From Gallionella sp. (GTDB taxonomy: Bacteria; Pseudomonadota; Gammaproteobacteria; Burkholderiales; Gallionellaceae), in assembly GCA_023229845.1 (NCBI GenBank), contig JALNYK010000051.1, forward strand, positions 1 to 11,615: a stretch of 11,615 bases of DNA, written 5' to 3'. This document shows, in pieces, positions 1 through 5,636 of this stretch. Position 1 is the stretch's first letter. Every line of letters starts with the position of its first letter. Both the position numbers and the translations under genes were made by a program. A model generated the notes under the pieces. That model saw only the letters and a list, made by a program, of their open reading frames with translations, was not told the DNA's origin and searched no databases.

Positions 1-246
1 CGATGCGGCCGCGAGTTTTCCGGCGTGCGCCTGCGCGAGCTGACGGTGCACCACAAGGATCACAATCACGACAACAATCCCGCGGACGGCAGCAACTGGG
101 AGTTGCTCTGCCTTTACTGCCACGACAACGAGCACTCTCGCGTGCTGGATGAAACGGTGCGCGGCAGGAACGCAGACACGCAAGCGACAGCGACACACAA
201 CCCGTTCGCCGCCCTGCAATCGATGCTGAAGAAAAAAGCGGATTGA
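1..246 (+). CDS. yajD: YajD-type HNH nuclease family protein, 5' partial
   Basis: The reading frame is open from base 1, so the N-terminus lies outside the window; the 81 visible residues end at TGA 244-246. They match the C-terminal two-thirds of E. coli YajD as I remember it: CGREF, then RLRELTVHHKDHNHDNNP, GSNWELLCLYCHDNEH, and an ending NPFAALQSMLKKK. The HNH pattern is His17-His18, Asn32, and His41/His45, with Cys37-x2-Cys40 and the upstream Cys2 as likely zinc ligands. HNH proteins of this type are predicted metal-dependent nucleases, but YajD's substrate and role are not established to my knowledge. A GTG at 25 could be read as a start, but conserved coding lies upstream of it, so I treat the gene as truncated by the window. 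A 23-bp gap separates it from the next gene on the same strand, suggesting co-transcription. Confidence 0.86.
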   Translation, partial: RCGREFSGVRLRELTVHHKDHNHDNNPADGSNWELLCLYCHDNEHSRVLDETVRGRNADTQATATHNPFAALQSMLKKKAD

Positions 247-269
247 TCGCGCGGAACAGGCTATAGACG

Positions 270-497
270 ATGAATCCGGAACACTTGCAGCTGCTGGTCA
301 GCCGAACCATGCCCTACGGAAAGTACAAGGGGCGGCTGATCGCCGACCTGCCGGGCGATTACCTGAACTGGTTCGCGCGCAAGGGCTTCCCTCCGGGCGA
401 GATCGGCAAGCTGCTGGCGCTGATGCAGGAGATCGATCACAACGGACTCTCGGACCTGCTGGCCCCGCTCAGAAAACGCCAATCACCGACGCCGTAA
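270..497 (+). CDS. DUF3820 / QSregVF_b-type small protein
   Basis: A 75-residue soluble protein. Its core MPYGKYKGRLIADLPGDYLNWFARKGFP, followed by a helix-rich GEIGKLLALMQEI segment, is the hallmark of the DUF3820 family (Pfam name QSregVF_b, putative quorum-sensing-regulated virulence factor). The family name derives from a Pseudomonas member; no biochemical activity is known to me, so I assign none. There is no signal peptide or membrane segment. ATG 270 is preferred because it precedes the conserved core by 14 residues; a weak AGG lies about 8 bases upstream. It sits 23 bp after yajD and 13 bp before ygjP, all on one strand, so it is probably translated from a shared message. Confidence 0.8.
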   Translation: MNPEHLQLLVSRTMPYGKYKGRLIADLPGDYLNWFARKGFPPGEIGKLLALMQEIDHNGLSDLLAPLRKRQSPTP

Positions 498-510
498 GCG
501 ACCAATCATC

Positions 511-1050
511 ATGCGCCCGAAATCACCGCCGAACTACCTTGCCGGATATCCTGCAGCGCTGGTCGAACAGATACATCGGCTGATCGAACAGGACAAGCTG
601 GCCGAGCGCTTGCTGCGGCTGTATCCGCTTGCGCATGATGTGCGCACCGACAAGGCGCTCTACGACTACGTGCAGGAACTCAAAAGCGAATATCTGCGCA
701 ACGCGGGGCAATTGAGCAAGGTCGCGTTCGACGGCAAGCTGCATGTCGTCCAGCAGGCGCTGGGCACGCACACCAGCATCTCGCGGGTGCAGGGCGGGAA
801 CCTCAAGGCCAAGCGCGAGATACGCATCGCGACGGTGTTCAAGGAAATGCCGGCGGAATTTTTGCGCATGATCGTGGTGCACGAACTGGCCCATATCAAG
901 GAGCGCGAACACGGCAAGGCTTTCTATCAACTGTGCCTGCACATAGAGCCCGACTATTCGCAGCTAGAGTTCGACCTGCGGGTTTACCTCACCCATCTCG
1001 AAACGACAGCCCGGCCGCTGTGGCCGGGCACCCGCATCGAAGCGGCATAA
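511..1050 (+). CDS. ygjP: YgjP-like (DUF45) zinc-dependent hydrolase
   Basis: A 179-residue protein that aligns by eye along its whole length with E. coli YgjP (about 167 aa): TDKALYDYVQELKSEYLRNA, SRVQGGNLKAKREIRIATVF, then FLRMIVVHELAHIKEREHGKAFYQLC and QLEFDLRVYL. The metal site is H124-E125-x-x-H128 with a third ligand H134, the HExxHxxxxxH arrangement of the YgjP/DUF45 metallopeptidase-like fold. From memory, E. coli YgjP has been reported to hydrolyse UTP (UTP pyrophosphatase); peptidase activity is assumed only from the fold. About 12 extra C-terminal residues (RPLWPGTRIEAA) follow the conserved part, and their codons contain an 8-bp GC hairpin (1009-1029). The start at 511 has no strong Shine-Dalgarno, consistent with translational coupling to the gene ending 13 bp upstream. 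Confidence 0.88.
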   Translation: MRPKSPPNYLAGYPAALVEQIHRLIEQDKLAERLLRLYPLAHDVRTDKALYDYVQELKSEYLRNAGQLSKVAFDGKLHVVQQALGTHTSISRVQGGNLKAKREIRIATVFKEMPAEFLRMIVVHELAHIKEREHGKAFYQLCLHIEPDYSQLEFDLRVYLTHLETTARPLWPGTRIEAA

Positions 1051-1084
1051 AACGGCAGCTTAAACAGCGTCATCGACGCCGAAA

Positions 1085-1268
1085 GGGCTTCTCTATAAAT
1101 TCAAATTCCGTCATTCCGGCGAAGGCCGGAATCCAGCGATTTTAATTAAAATGCTTTTATGTCAGTGCGTTGCACTGCCTGTTCTATTAACTGGACACCG
1201 GCCTGACCGTAGGTCAGTTTATCCTGAGCTCGTCGAAGGGCCGGTGTGACGAATTTATAGAGATGCCC
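1085..1268. repeat. MITE-like palindromic element with 18-bp terminal inverted repeats
   Basis: The gap between the convergent genes is almost filled by this 184-bp element. The left end (1085-1102, gggcttctctataaattc) and right end (1251-1268) are inverted copies matching at 17 of 18 positions. Just inside them, 1109-1120 and 1240-1251 are also inverted copies (10 of 12). The interior is a run of palindromes: an 8-bp stem with GAAG loop at 1113-1132, a perfect 14-mer at 1139-1152, a 6-bp stem with 3-base loop at 1163-1177, and a 9-bp stem at 1195-1203/1239-1247 enclosing TGACC-GTA-GGTCA at 1204-1216. The 1113-1132 motif resembles a dispersed repeat common in proteobacterial genomes. There is no ORF and no clear target duplication (only A-rich flanks). 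It may also terminate transcription from both sides. Confidence 0.6.
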
Positions 1269-1292
1269 AAAAGACTTGATGGATGGAAATCG

Positions 1293-1805
1293 TCAGTCCG
1301 GCTTCACCGCAGTCGCGATGGCCGCAATCTTGCCGAGCGCGCCGGTCAGTTCCCCGAGCCTGGTTTCCAGTGCGGCGACATCGCCGGCTCTGGCTTCGAG
1401 TGCGGCCAGTCTGTCGGTAATCCCGGCAACTTTGGCCTGTTCCTGTTTCAGGCTTTCGCGCAGTTGCACAATCATTTTCAATTGTTCCTGCGACCGGCCT
1501 TTTTCTTCTTCGAGCTGGGTATTCTTCTTCGCCAGTTCGGCGTCCTGCTCGGTCGAGCCTCTCACTTTGGCTTCCAGCTCCGCCGCTTTCCTGCTGACTT
1601 CAACGGTTCGAGCCTGCTCCTGCTTCAGGTTTTCGCGCAGCTGCACGATGGTCTTCAGGTGTTCGAGCGAACGGCTGCGCTCTTCTTCGATCTGCGCATC
1701 TTTCATCGCCAGATCGAGGGACTTTTCGTCTGCGGGATTGATCGGTGCAGAAGGATTCTTGATGTCGTCGGAATAGGCGCGGAGTTTGACTGTTTTTTCT
1801 TCCAT
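1293..1805 (-). CDS. coiled-coil protein with internal duplication, unknown function
   Basis: A 170-residue, charged, soluble protein with no signal peptide or membrane segment. Residues about 35 to 155 are continuous heptad-like helix rich in E, K, Q and L, interpreted as coiled coil. They contain two tandem copies of one unit offset by 59 residues: QIEEERSRSLEHLKTIVQLR from residue 38 and QLEEEKGRSQEQLKMIVQLR from residue 97, both followed by an ENLKQEQA/ESLKQEQA segment. The C-terminal tail (VAALETRLGELTGALGKIAAIATA) is another amphipathic helix. It lies 87 bp downstream of the FliD_C-like gene on the same strand and could be co-transcribed. The start at 1805 gives an MEEKTVKLRAYSDDIKNP head and has only a weak purine-rich stretch upstream. 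I do not recognise a family; it may be a scaffold or partner of its neighbour. Confidence 0.65.
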   Translation of the reverse strand: MEEKTVKLRAYSDDIKNPSAPINPADEKSLDLAMKDAQIEEERSRSLEHLKTIVQLRENLKQEQARTVEVSRKAAELEAKVRGSTEQDAELAKKNTQLEEEKGRSQEQLKMIVQLRESLKQEQAKVAGITDRLAALEARAGDVAALETRLGELTGALGKIAAIATAVKPD

Positions 1806-1892
1806 GGTGTTCGTCTCGTGTTCGTGTATGCGGCGGATACGCGGTACGCATAAGCATAGCGCATCGTACCGGAGAGTGCAGGCAGCCGGCGA

Positions 1893-2774
1893 CTAAACGC
1901 CGCCGGCCTGTTTGTATGCGGCCAGCGCCTTGGCCACTTGTCCGGCAGGTTTGGCGGCATCTCCCGCGCCGAACTCGGCCTGCCATGCGGCATGGTTGTC
2001 GCCGATGTAGCGTATCGCGCGGTTCAGGTTGTCGAGCTGGTTGGCGATGAAGTTGTTTCTGGCGTTGAGCATCTCCGCGGCTCTGGCGAAGCTCGCGCCG
2101 AATTCCCGGGTCGCGCCGACGACGGCTTGCATGTTCGAGGCCAGCATCGCATCCAGTTTCGATTCGTCCAGCGACAGCGTTCCGTCGGATGCGACGGTAA
2201 CGCCGATGTCGTCGATACCGCTCAGTCCCTCACCGACACCGATGAACATGTTGCGCACGCTCTGCTCCAGTTCGTAGCGCGAAAGCTGCGCGGCCTGCGT
2301 GCCGGCCAACAGGCCGTCGCCGCCCATGTCGGGAGCGAAGCGGCGTATCCAGTCGTTGTATTGGGCGACGAAATCCTTCAGTCCCGCCTCGATGTCTTCG
2401 TGCCCGACTGCAATGTTGCTCAGGCGTTGTCCCGCCTGCTGCATGCCTGCGACGGCCTTGCCCATCTCGCTCAACTCGTGGACTTGCGCCTTGTAGAGCG
2501 AGTCCTTGCCGTTGATCAGCGTCATCATCCGGTAGGCCGATTCCGGATCGGGCAGCGCCATGTTGCGGCCCGCATGCAAAGCTGAAGACGAAACGAGCGC
2601 GGACAGCACGCCGACCGATACGCTGTTCATGTCGGGAATCTGCGACAGCAGCGCCTGCGCAAACATGCTATCGAAATCGTCGGCATCGTCGAAATCATTG
2701 CCGCACAGCGAAGCCAGCGTCTGCGCCTTGACCTCCGCGATGGCGTTCAGGATGTGAGCGGGAGAGGTGTTCAT
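1893..2774 (-). CDS. orphan protein with FliD C-terminal-like region
   Basis: A 293-residue protein without signal peptide or membrane helix. Residues about 126 to 255 resemble the C-terminal domain of the flagellar cap protein FliD (FliD_C): IEAGLKDFVAQYNDWI, then a LLAG...LSRYELEQSVRNMF helix, then the typical IDDIGVTVASDGTLSLDESKLDAML strand-turn-helix, then a long helix ending LNRAIRYI. The FliD N-terminal domain is absent, and at 293 aa it is shorter than typical FliD (450 aa or more). No flagellar genes lie nearby. The first 125 residues, including an Asp-rich DFDDADDFDSMF stretch, are unrecognised. The start is well supported: minus-strand GGAGG (2782-2786) lies 7 bases upstream of ATG. 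It may be a FliD-derived surface or assembly protein, or simply a protein with a convergent helix-turn motif; function is not assigned. Confidence 0.65.
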   Translation of the reverse strand: MNTSPAHILNAIAEVKAQTLASLCGNDFDDADDFDSMFAQALLSQIPDMNSVSVGVLSALVSSSALHAGRNMALPDPESAYRMMTLINGKDSLYKAQVHELSEMGKAVAGMQQAGQRLSNIAVGHEDIEAGLKDFVAQYNDWIRRFAPDMGGDGLLAGTQAAQLSRYELEQSVRNMFIGVGEGLSGIDDIGVTVASDGTLSLDESKLDAMLASNMQAVVGATREFGASFARAAEMLNARNNFIANQLDNLNRAIRYIGDNHAAWQAEFGAGDAAKPAGQVAKALAAYKQAGGV

Positions 2775-2852
2775 GGCATTGCCTCCATCTTGCGATGTAT
2801 CAGGAGTTCATGCTGACACAAACGAGGACAGGACCATGCCGCGAACAGCGAC

Positions 2853-2884
2853 GGCGAATCGCCCCTTATGGACGATTTGCCGCC
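2853..2884 (-). terminator. possible hairpin after the exporter gene
   Basis: Just downstream of the GDT1-type gene stop, the minus-strand transcript can form AATCGUCC/GGGCGAUU (8 bp with one G-U pair and a 5-base loop), extended by GGCG/CGCC across a 3-base bulge. No U-run follows, so it is not a textbook intrinsic terminator. It could stabilise the 3' end or be incidental. Confidence 0.3.
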
Positions 2885-2886
2885 GC

Positions 2887-3462
2887 TCAGAAACCGAGGC
2901 TCTCGCCCGCCCCGAGCAGCGTGGCCACGCCCAGCACCGCGAAAATCGCGGCGGCGATGCCGTGCACCAGACGTACCGGCATGCGTTCGGCGATCTTGTC
3001 GCCGAGCAGCACCGCCGGGACGTTGGCGATCATCATGCCCAGCGTGGTGCCGAGTACGACGAACAGGATGGAGTGGTACTGCGCCGCCAGCGCGACGGTC
3101 GCGACCTGGGTCTTGTCGCCCATCTCGGCGAGGAAGAATGCAATCAGCGTCGTGCCGAACACGCCGAACTGCGCGAGCTTCGCCTCGTCCTCGTCGAACT
3201 TGTCCGGGATCAGCGTCCAGCCCGCCATCGCGATGAACGACACGCCCAGCACCCAGCGCAGCGTCTCCGGCCCCATCAGCGAGGTGATCCACGAGCCGAG
3301 CGCGCCGGCCATCGCGTGATTGGCGATGGTGGCGACGAGGATGCCGAGGATGATAGGCACCGGCTTGCGGAACTTGGCCGCAAGGATGAAGGCGAGCAGT
3401 TGAGTCTTGTCGCCGATTTCTGCGAGCGCGACGATGCCGGTGGATACGAGGAAGGATTCCAT
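2887..3462 (-). CDS. GDT1/TMEM165 (UPF0016) family cation exporter, probably Mn2+
   Basis: A 191-residue, very hydrophobic protein with about six predicted membrane helices arranged as two homologous halves. Each half starts with the family signature E-x-G-D-K-T: E15-I-G-D-K-T20 and E113-M-G-D-K-T118. Glu and Asp of these motifs line the cation site in the UPF0016/GDT1 family, whose bacterial members (such as Vibrio MneA) export Mn2+ and whose eukaryotic members move Ca2+/Mn2+ with H+. Length and two-repeat layout are normal for a full single-chain bacterial member. It acts in the inner membrane. The start at 3462 begins directly before the first helix; a weak GAAAG lies 6 bases upstream. In many bacteria such genes are controlled by Mn sensing; I could not find a yybP-ykoY riboswitch upstream. 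The neighbours give no functional hint. Confidence 0.9.
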   Translation of the reverse strand: MESFLVSTGIVALAEIGDKTQLLAFILAAKFRKPVPIILGILVATIANHAMAGALGSWITSLMGPETLRWVLGVSFIAMAGWTLIPDKFDEDEAKLAQFGVFGTTLIAFFLAEMGDKTQVATVALAAQYHSILFVVLGTTLGMMIANVPAVLLGDKIAERMPVRLVHGIAAAIFAVLGVATLLGAGESLGF

Positions 3463-3535
3463 GATGATCTTTCAGATGTATTGAGTGATGCGACGCCGAT
3501 CAGAGGTGGCGATATTCTTGCGAAGAAAAACATGG

Positions 3536-3652
3536 TCCACGAAAGACACGAAAAGCACGAAACTTTAGACTGAACGGTTCGTAATTTTGCAACAGAATCC
3601 TTCGAAGAAAGATCTGCTTATCTCATTTCGTGTTTTTCGTGTCTTTCGTGGA
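3536..3652. repeat. inverted pair of TTCGTGTCTTTCGTGG-type dispersed repeats
   Basis: Arms at 3536-3562 and 3626-3652 are inverted copies matching at 26 of 27 positions, with a 63-base centre. Each arm is built of a CGTG-containing unit (TTTCGTG, TTTTCGTG, TCTTTCGTGG). I recall this CACGAAAGACACGAA-type sequence as a common intergenic repeat in many environmental bacterial genomes. It lies between the end of dapB and the start of the exporter gene, both transcribed leftward. A transcript reading through would form a long hairpin followed by a U-rich stretch (minus-strand tttttc near 3530), so it could end the dapB transcript. No ORF is inside. Confidence 0.65.
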
Positions 3653-3668
3653 AAAAAAGGTTTTCAGA

Positions 3669-4457
3669 TTATTTCAGTGCGAGCACGTCCTGCATGTCGT
3701 ACAGCCCCGCCGGGTTCTCTTGCAAATAGCGCGCGGCGCGCAGCGCGCCCAACGCGAACGTGGCGCGGCTGCTGGCCTTGTGGGTGATCTCGATGCGCTC
3801 GCCTATGCCTGCATACAGCACGGTGTGGTCGCCGACGATGTCGCCGCCGCGCACGGTCGCGAAACCGATGGTGGACGGATCGCGCTCGCCGGTGACGCCT
3901 TCGCGGCCGTACACCGCGCATTGCTCCAGGTCGCGCCCCAAGGTGCGGGCGATGACCTCGCCCATGCCCAGCGCGGTGCCGGACGGCGCATCCACTTTAT
4001 GGCGATGGTGCGCCTCGATCACCTCGATGTCGTAGCCGTGGGCGAGCACGCGCGAAGCGGTCTCCAGCAGCTTGAACACCAGATTCACGCCGACGCTCAT
4101 GTTCGGCGCGAACACGATGCCGATGTTCTGCGCCGCCGCGCCCAGCTGCGCTTTCTGCTGCGCGTTCAGACCGGTGGTGCCGACGACGAGGTTCACGCCC
4201 AGCCTGCGGCAGATCGCCAGATGTTCCATCGTGCCTTCTGGACGGGTGAAGTCGATCAGCGCATCCGCGCCCTGCAATGCAGCCTCGACATCGGAGGTGA
4301 TTTTGACGCCGCCTCCGGCATCGCTGCCCAGCAGCGCATTGCCTTCGTGTTCCAGCGCGGCGTGCAGCACCAGATCGTCGGCCTGCGCGACGCAATCCAA
4401 CAACACCTTACCCATGCGTCCGCCGCAGCCGGCGATGACGATTTTGATTTTATTCAT
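3669..4457 (-). CDS. dapB: 4-hydroxy-tetrahydrodipicolinate reductase
   Basis: A 262-residue cytoplasmic enzyme that reduces the dehydrated 4-hydroxy-tetrahydrodipicolinate intermediate with NAD(P)H, in the diaminopimelate/lysine pathway feeding peptidoglycan. Residues 4-17 (IKIVIAGCGGRMGK) are the dinucleotide-binding Rossmann loop. They are followed by IDFTRPEGTMEHL, VVGTTGL, and APNMSVGVNLVFKL. The DapB signature EAHHRHKVDAPSGTA holds the catalytic His-His and Lys and the substrate-binding GT. Length is normal (about 265-270). The frame stays open far upstream, but the start at 4457 is fixed by homology and by AGGA (4464-4467) 6 bases before ATG. It follows bamE by 35 bp on the same strand, the usual bamE-dapB pairing of beta- and gammaproteobacteria. 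The inverted repeat just after its stop may end the transcript. Confidence 0.97.
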   Translation of the reverse strand: MNKIKIVIAGCGGRMGKVLLDCVAQADDLVLHAALEHEGNALLGSDAGGGVKITSDVEAALQGADALIDFTRPEGTMEHLAICRRLGVNLVVGTTGLNAQQKAQLGAAAQNIGIVFAPNMSVGVNLVFKLLETASRVLAHGYDIEVIEAHHRHKVDAPSGTALGMGEVIARTLGRDLEQCAVYGREGVTGERDPSTIGFATVRGGDIVGDHTVLYAGIGERIEITHKASSRATFALGALRAARYLQENPAGLYDMQDVLALK

Positions 4458-4492
4458 GCTAAATCCTGCTCTCTGTATCGATGCGTGGCTCT

Positions 4493-5590
4493 TTACTTTG
4501 CGGCTTGCTCGCCGACGATCAGCCATGCGTCGCCGATTTTTTCCAGCTTCAGCGTCTTGCGGGTGCTGTCGCGATAAGCGTCGGAACGATAGTCCTGCTT
4601 GAAGGTCGCGCTGGCGTGAGTATCGTCGCGCAGCACAACCTTCAGCTCGTTCACCTTGACTTCGATGGACTGCGCACGGCCTATGCGTTCCTTGCGTTGC
4701 GCTTCCCACTTCGCGCGACTCATACCGACCGGTTTGAAGGTATCGGCATAGCTGGCGAGATAGCTCTCCACATCGCGCGCAGCCCAAGCCTCGCTCCATT
4801 GCGCGACGGCAGCCTGCACTTTTTCTTCGGCATTTCCGGTCGATACAGGTTTATCGGCCTGAGCAGCCCTGCCGAGTTGCTCGTCGGCGATCAGCCAGCG
4901 TCCCTCCTGCTTCACCAGCGCCAGCGTTTTCTGCACCTCGTCGCGATAAGCGTCGGAACGGTAGCCCTGCTTGAACGAGACTGTTGCATGGGCGTCGTCC
5001 GGCATGGCTACGGCGAATTCGGTCAGCACCACTTCGATAGTTTTGGGACGGCTGATGCGATCCACGCGCTGCTTCTCCCATTTCTCGCGGCTCATGCCCT
5101 TGGGTGCATAGTCCGACGTGTAGGCAGCCAGGTAATCGCGCGCATTCTTCGCCGACCATGCCGCCGCCCACGCCTGCACGCTGGCCAGCGCCTCGGCAGC
5201 CGGATCGACCTTGGCGACCGGAGGTTCGACCACGGGCTGTTCCACCGCCATCGCCGGCATGTCGGCAACAGCCTTGCCGCTGTCCTCGACGCGAGCCAGA
5301 TTGTCGCCGTCGAAATACAGCGTCAGCTGCTGTTTCTCGACGATCTCGCCGCGCTGCTCCAGCCGGTAAGGATAATCCCAGCGGTTGCCGTGGAACGTGT
5401 CGGCGAGCATAGGCGTGCCCAGCACGTAGCGCACCTGCTGCTTGGTCATGCCGATTTTTAGTTTCTCGCGCATTTCCGGCGTAACGTAGTTGCCCTGACG
5501 GATGTCCATCTTGTACGGCGACAGCAGCGGGGTGGAGATGCCGCTGCACGAAGCCAGCAGCAGGGAAGCCAGTATCAGTTTGATGCGCAT
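4493..5590 (-). CDS. bamE: BamE-type outer-membrane lipoprotein fused to two NTF2-like domains
   Basis: A 365-residue lipoprotein. The signal peptide MRIKLILASLLLASC has a lipobox L-A-S-Cys15, so the start is placed at 5590 although the frame stays open 26 codons further upstream. Residues about 16-105 are a BamE (SmpA/OmlA) domain: IRQGNYVTPEMREKLKIGMT, VRYVLGTPML, DTFHGNRWDYPYRLE, LTLYFDGDNLARVE. BamE stabilises the BAM complex that inserts beta-barrel proteins. After a Pro/Val-rich linker (106-131) come two NTF2-like repeats (132-240 and 254-365), offset by exactly 124 residues, sharing W-x3-W, YLAxY, GMSRxKWExQR, YRSDAYRD and a terminal W-L-I motif. They resemble the Cds6-type NTF2-like domains found on L,D-transpeptidase-like proteins, implying a periplasmic or cell-wall role. 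Ordinary BamE is only about 110-180 aa. It sits 46 bp after recN and 35 bp before dapB. Confidence 0.88.
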   Translation of the reverse strand: MRIKLILASLLLASCSGISTPLLSPYKMDIRQGNYVTPEMREKLKIGMTKQQVRYVLGTPMLADTFHGNRWDYPYRLEQRGEIVEKQQLTLYFDGDNLARVEDSGKAVADMPAMAVEQPVVEPPVAKVDPAAEALASVQAWAAAWSAKNARDYLAAYTSDYAPKGMSREKWEKQRVDRISRPKTIEVVLTEFAVAMPDDAHATVSFKQGYRSDAYRDEVQKTLALVKQEGRWLIADEQLGRAAQADKPVSTGNAEEKVQAAVAQWSEAWAARDVESYLASYADTFKPVGMSRAKWEAQRKERIGRAQSIEVKVNELKVVLRDDTHASATFKQDYRSDAYRDSTRKTLKLEKIGDAWLIVGEQAAK

Positions 5591-5636
5591 AGTTATTCTC
5601 GTCGTTTGTTCGTTTTCAAAACCGCCGCATGATACC

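Noticed and set aside
1009..1029. 8-bp GC hairpin in the last codons of ygjP as a terminator
   Set aside because: It lies inside the coding region and is not followed by T residues; it is listed only as an oddity in the gene entry.
1885..1910. GC hairpin at the end of the FliD_C-like gene as a terminator
   Set aside because: The stem needs a 3-base bulge, overlaps the stop codon and has no T-run.
2767..3573. Long plus-strand open frame opposite the exporter gene
   Set aside because: Its translation is rich in Arg, His, Asp and Glu without family resemblance, while the minus strand encodes a clear UPF0016 protein. It is an antisense shadow in GC-rich DNA.
3463..3600. yybP-ykoY manganese riboswitch before the GDT1-type exporter
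   Set aside because: Such genes often carry one, but I cannot find the conserved core or its stems; the region is mostly the dispersed inverted repeat.
3669..4799. N-terminally extended dapB
   Set aside because: The upstream 114 codons are the out-of-frame shadow of bamE; the homologous start and a good Shine-Dalgarno lie at 4457.
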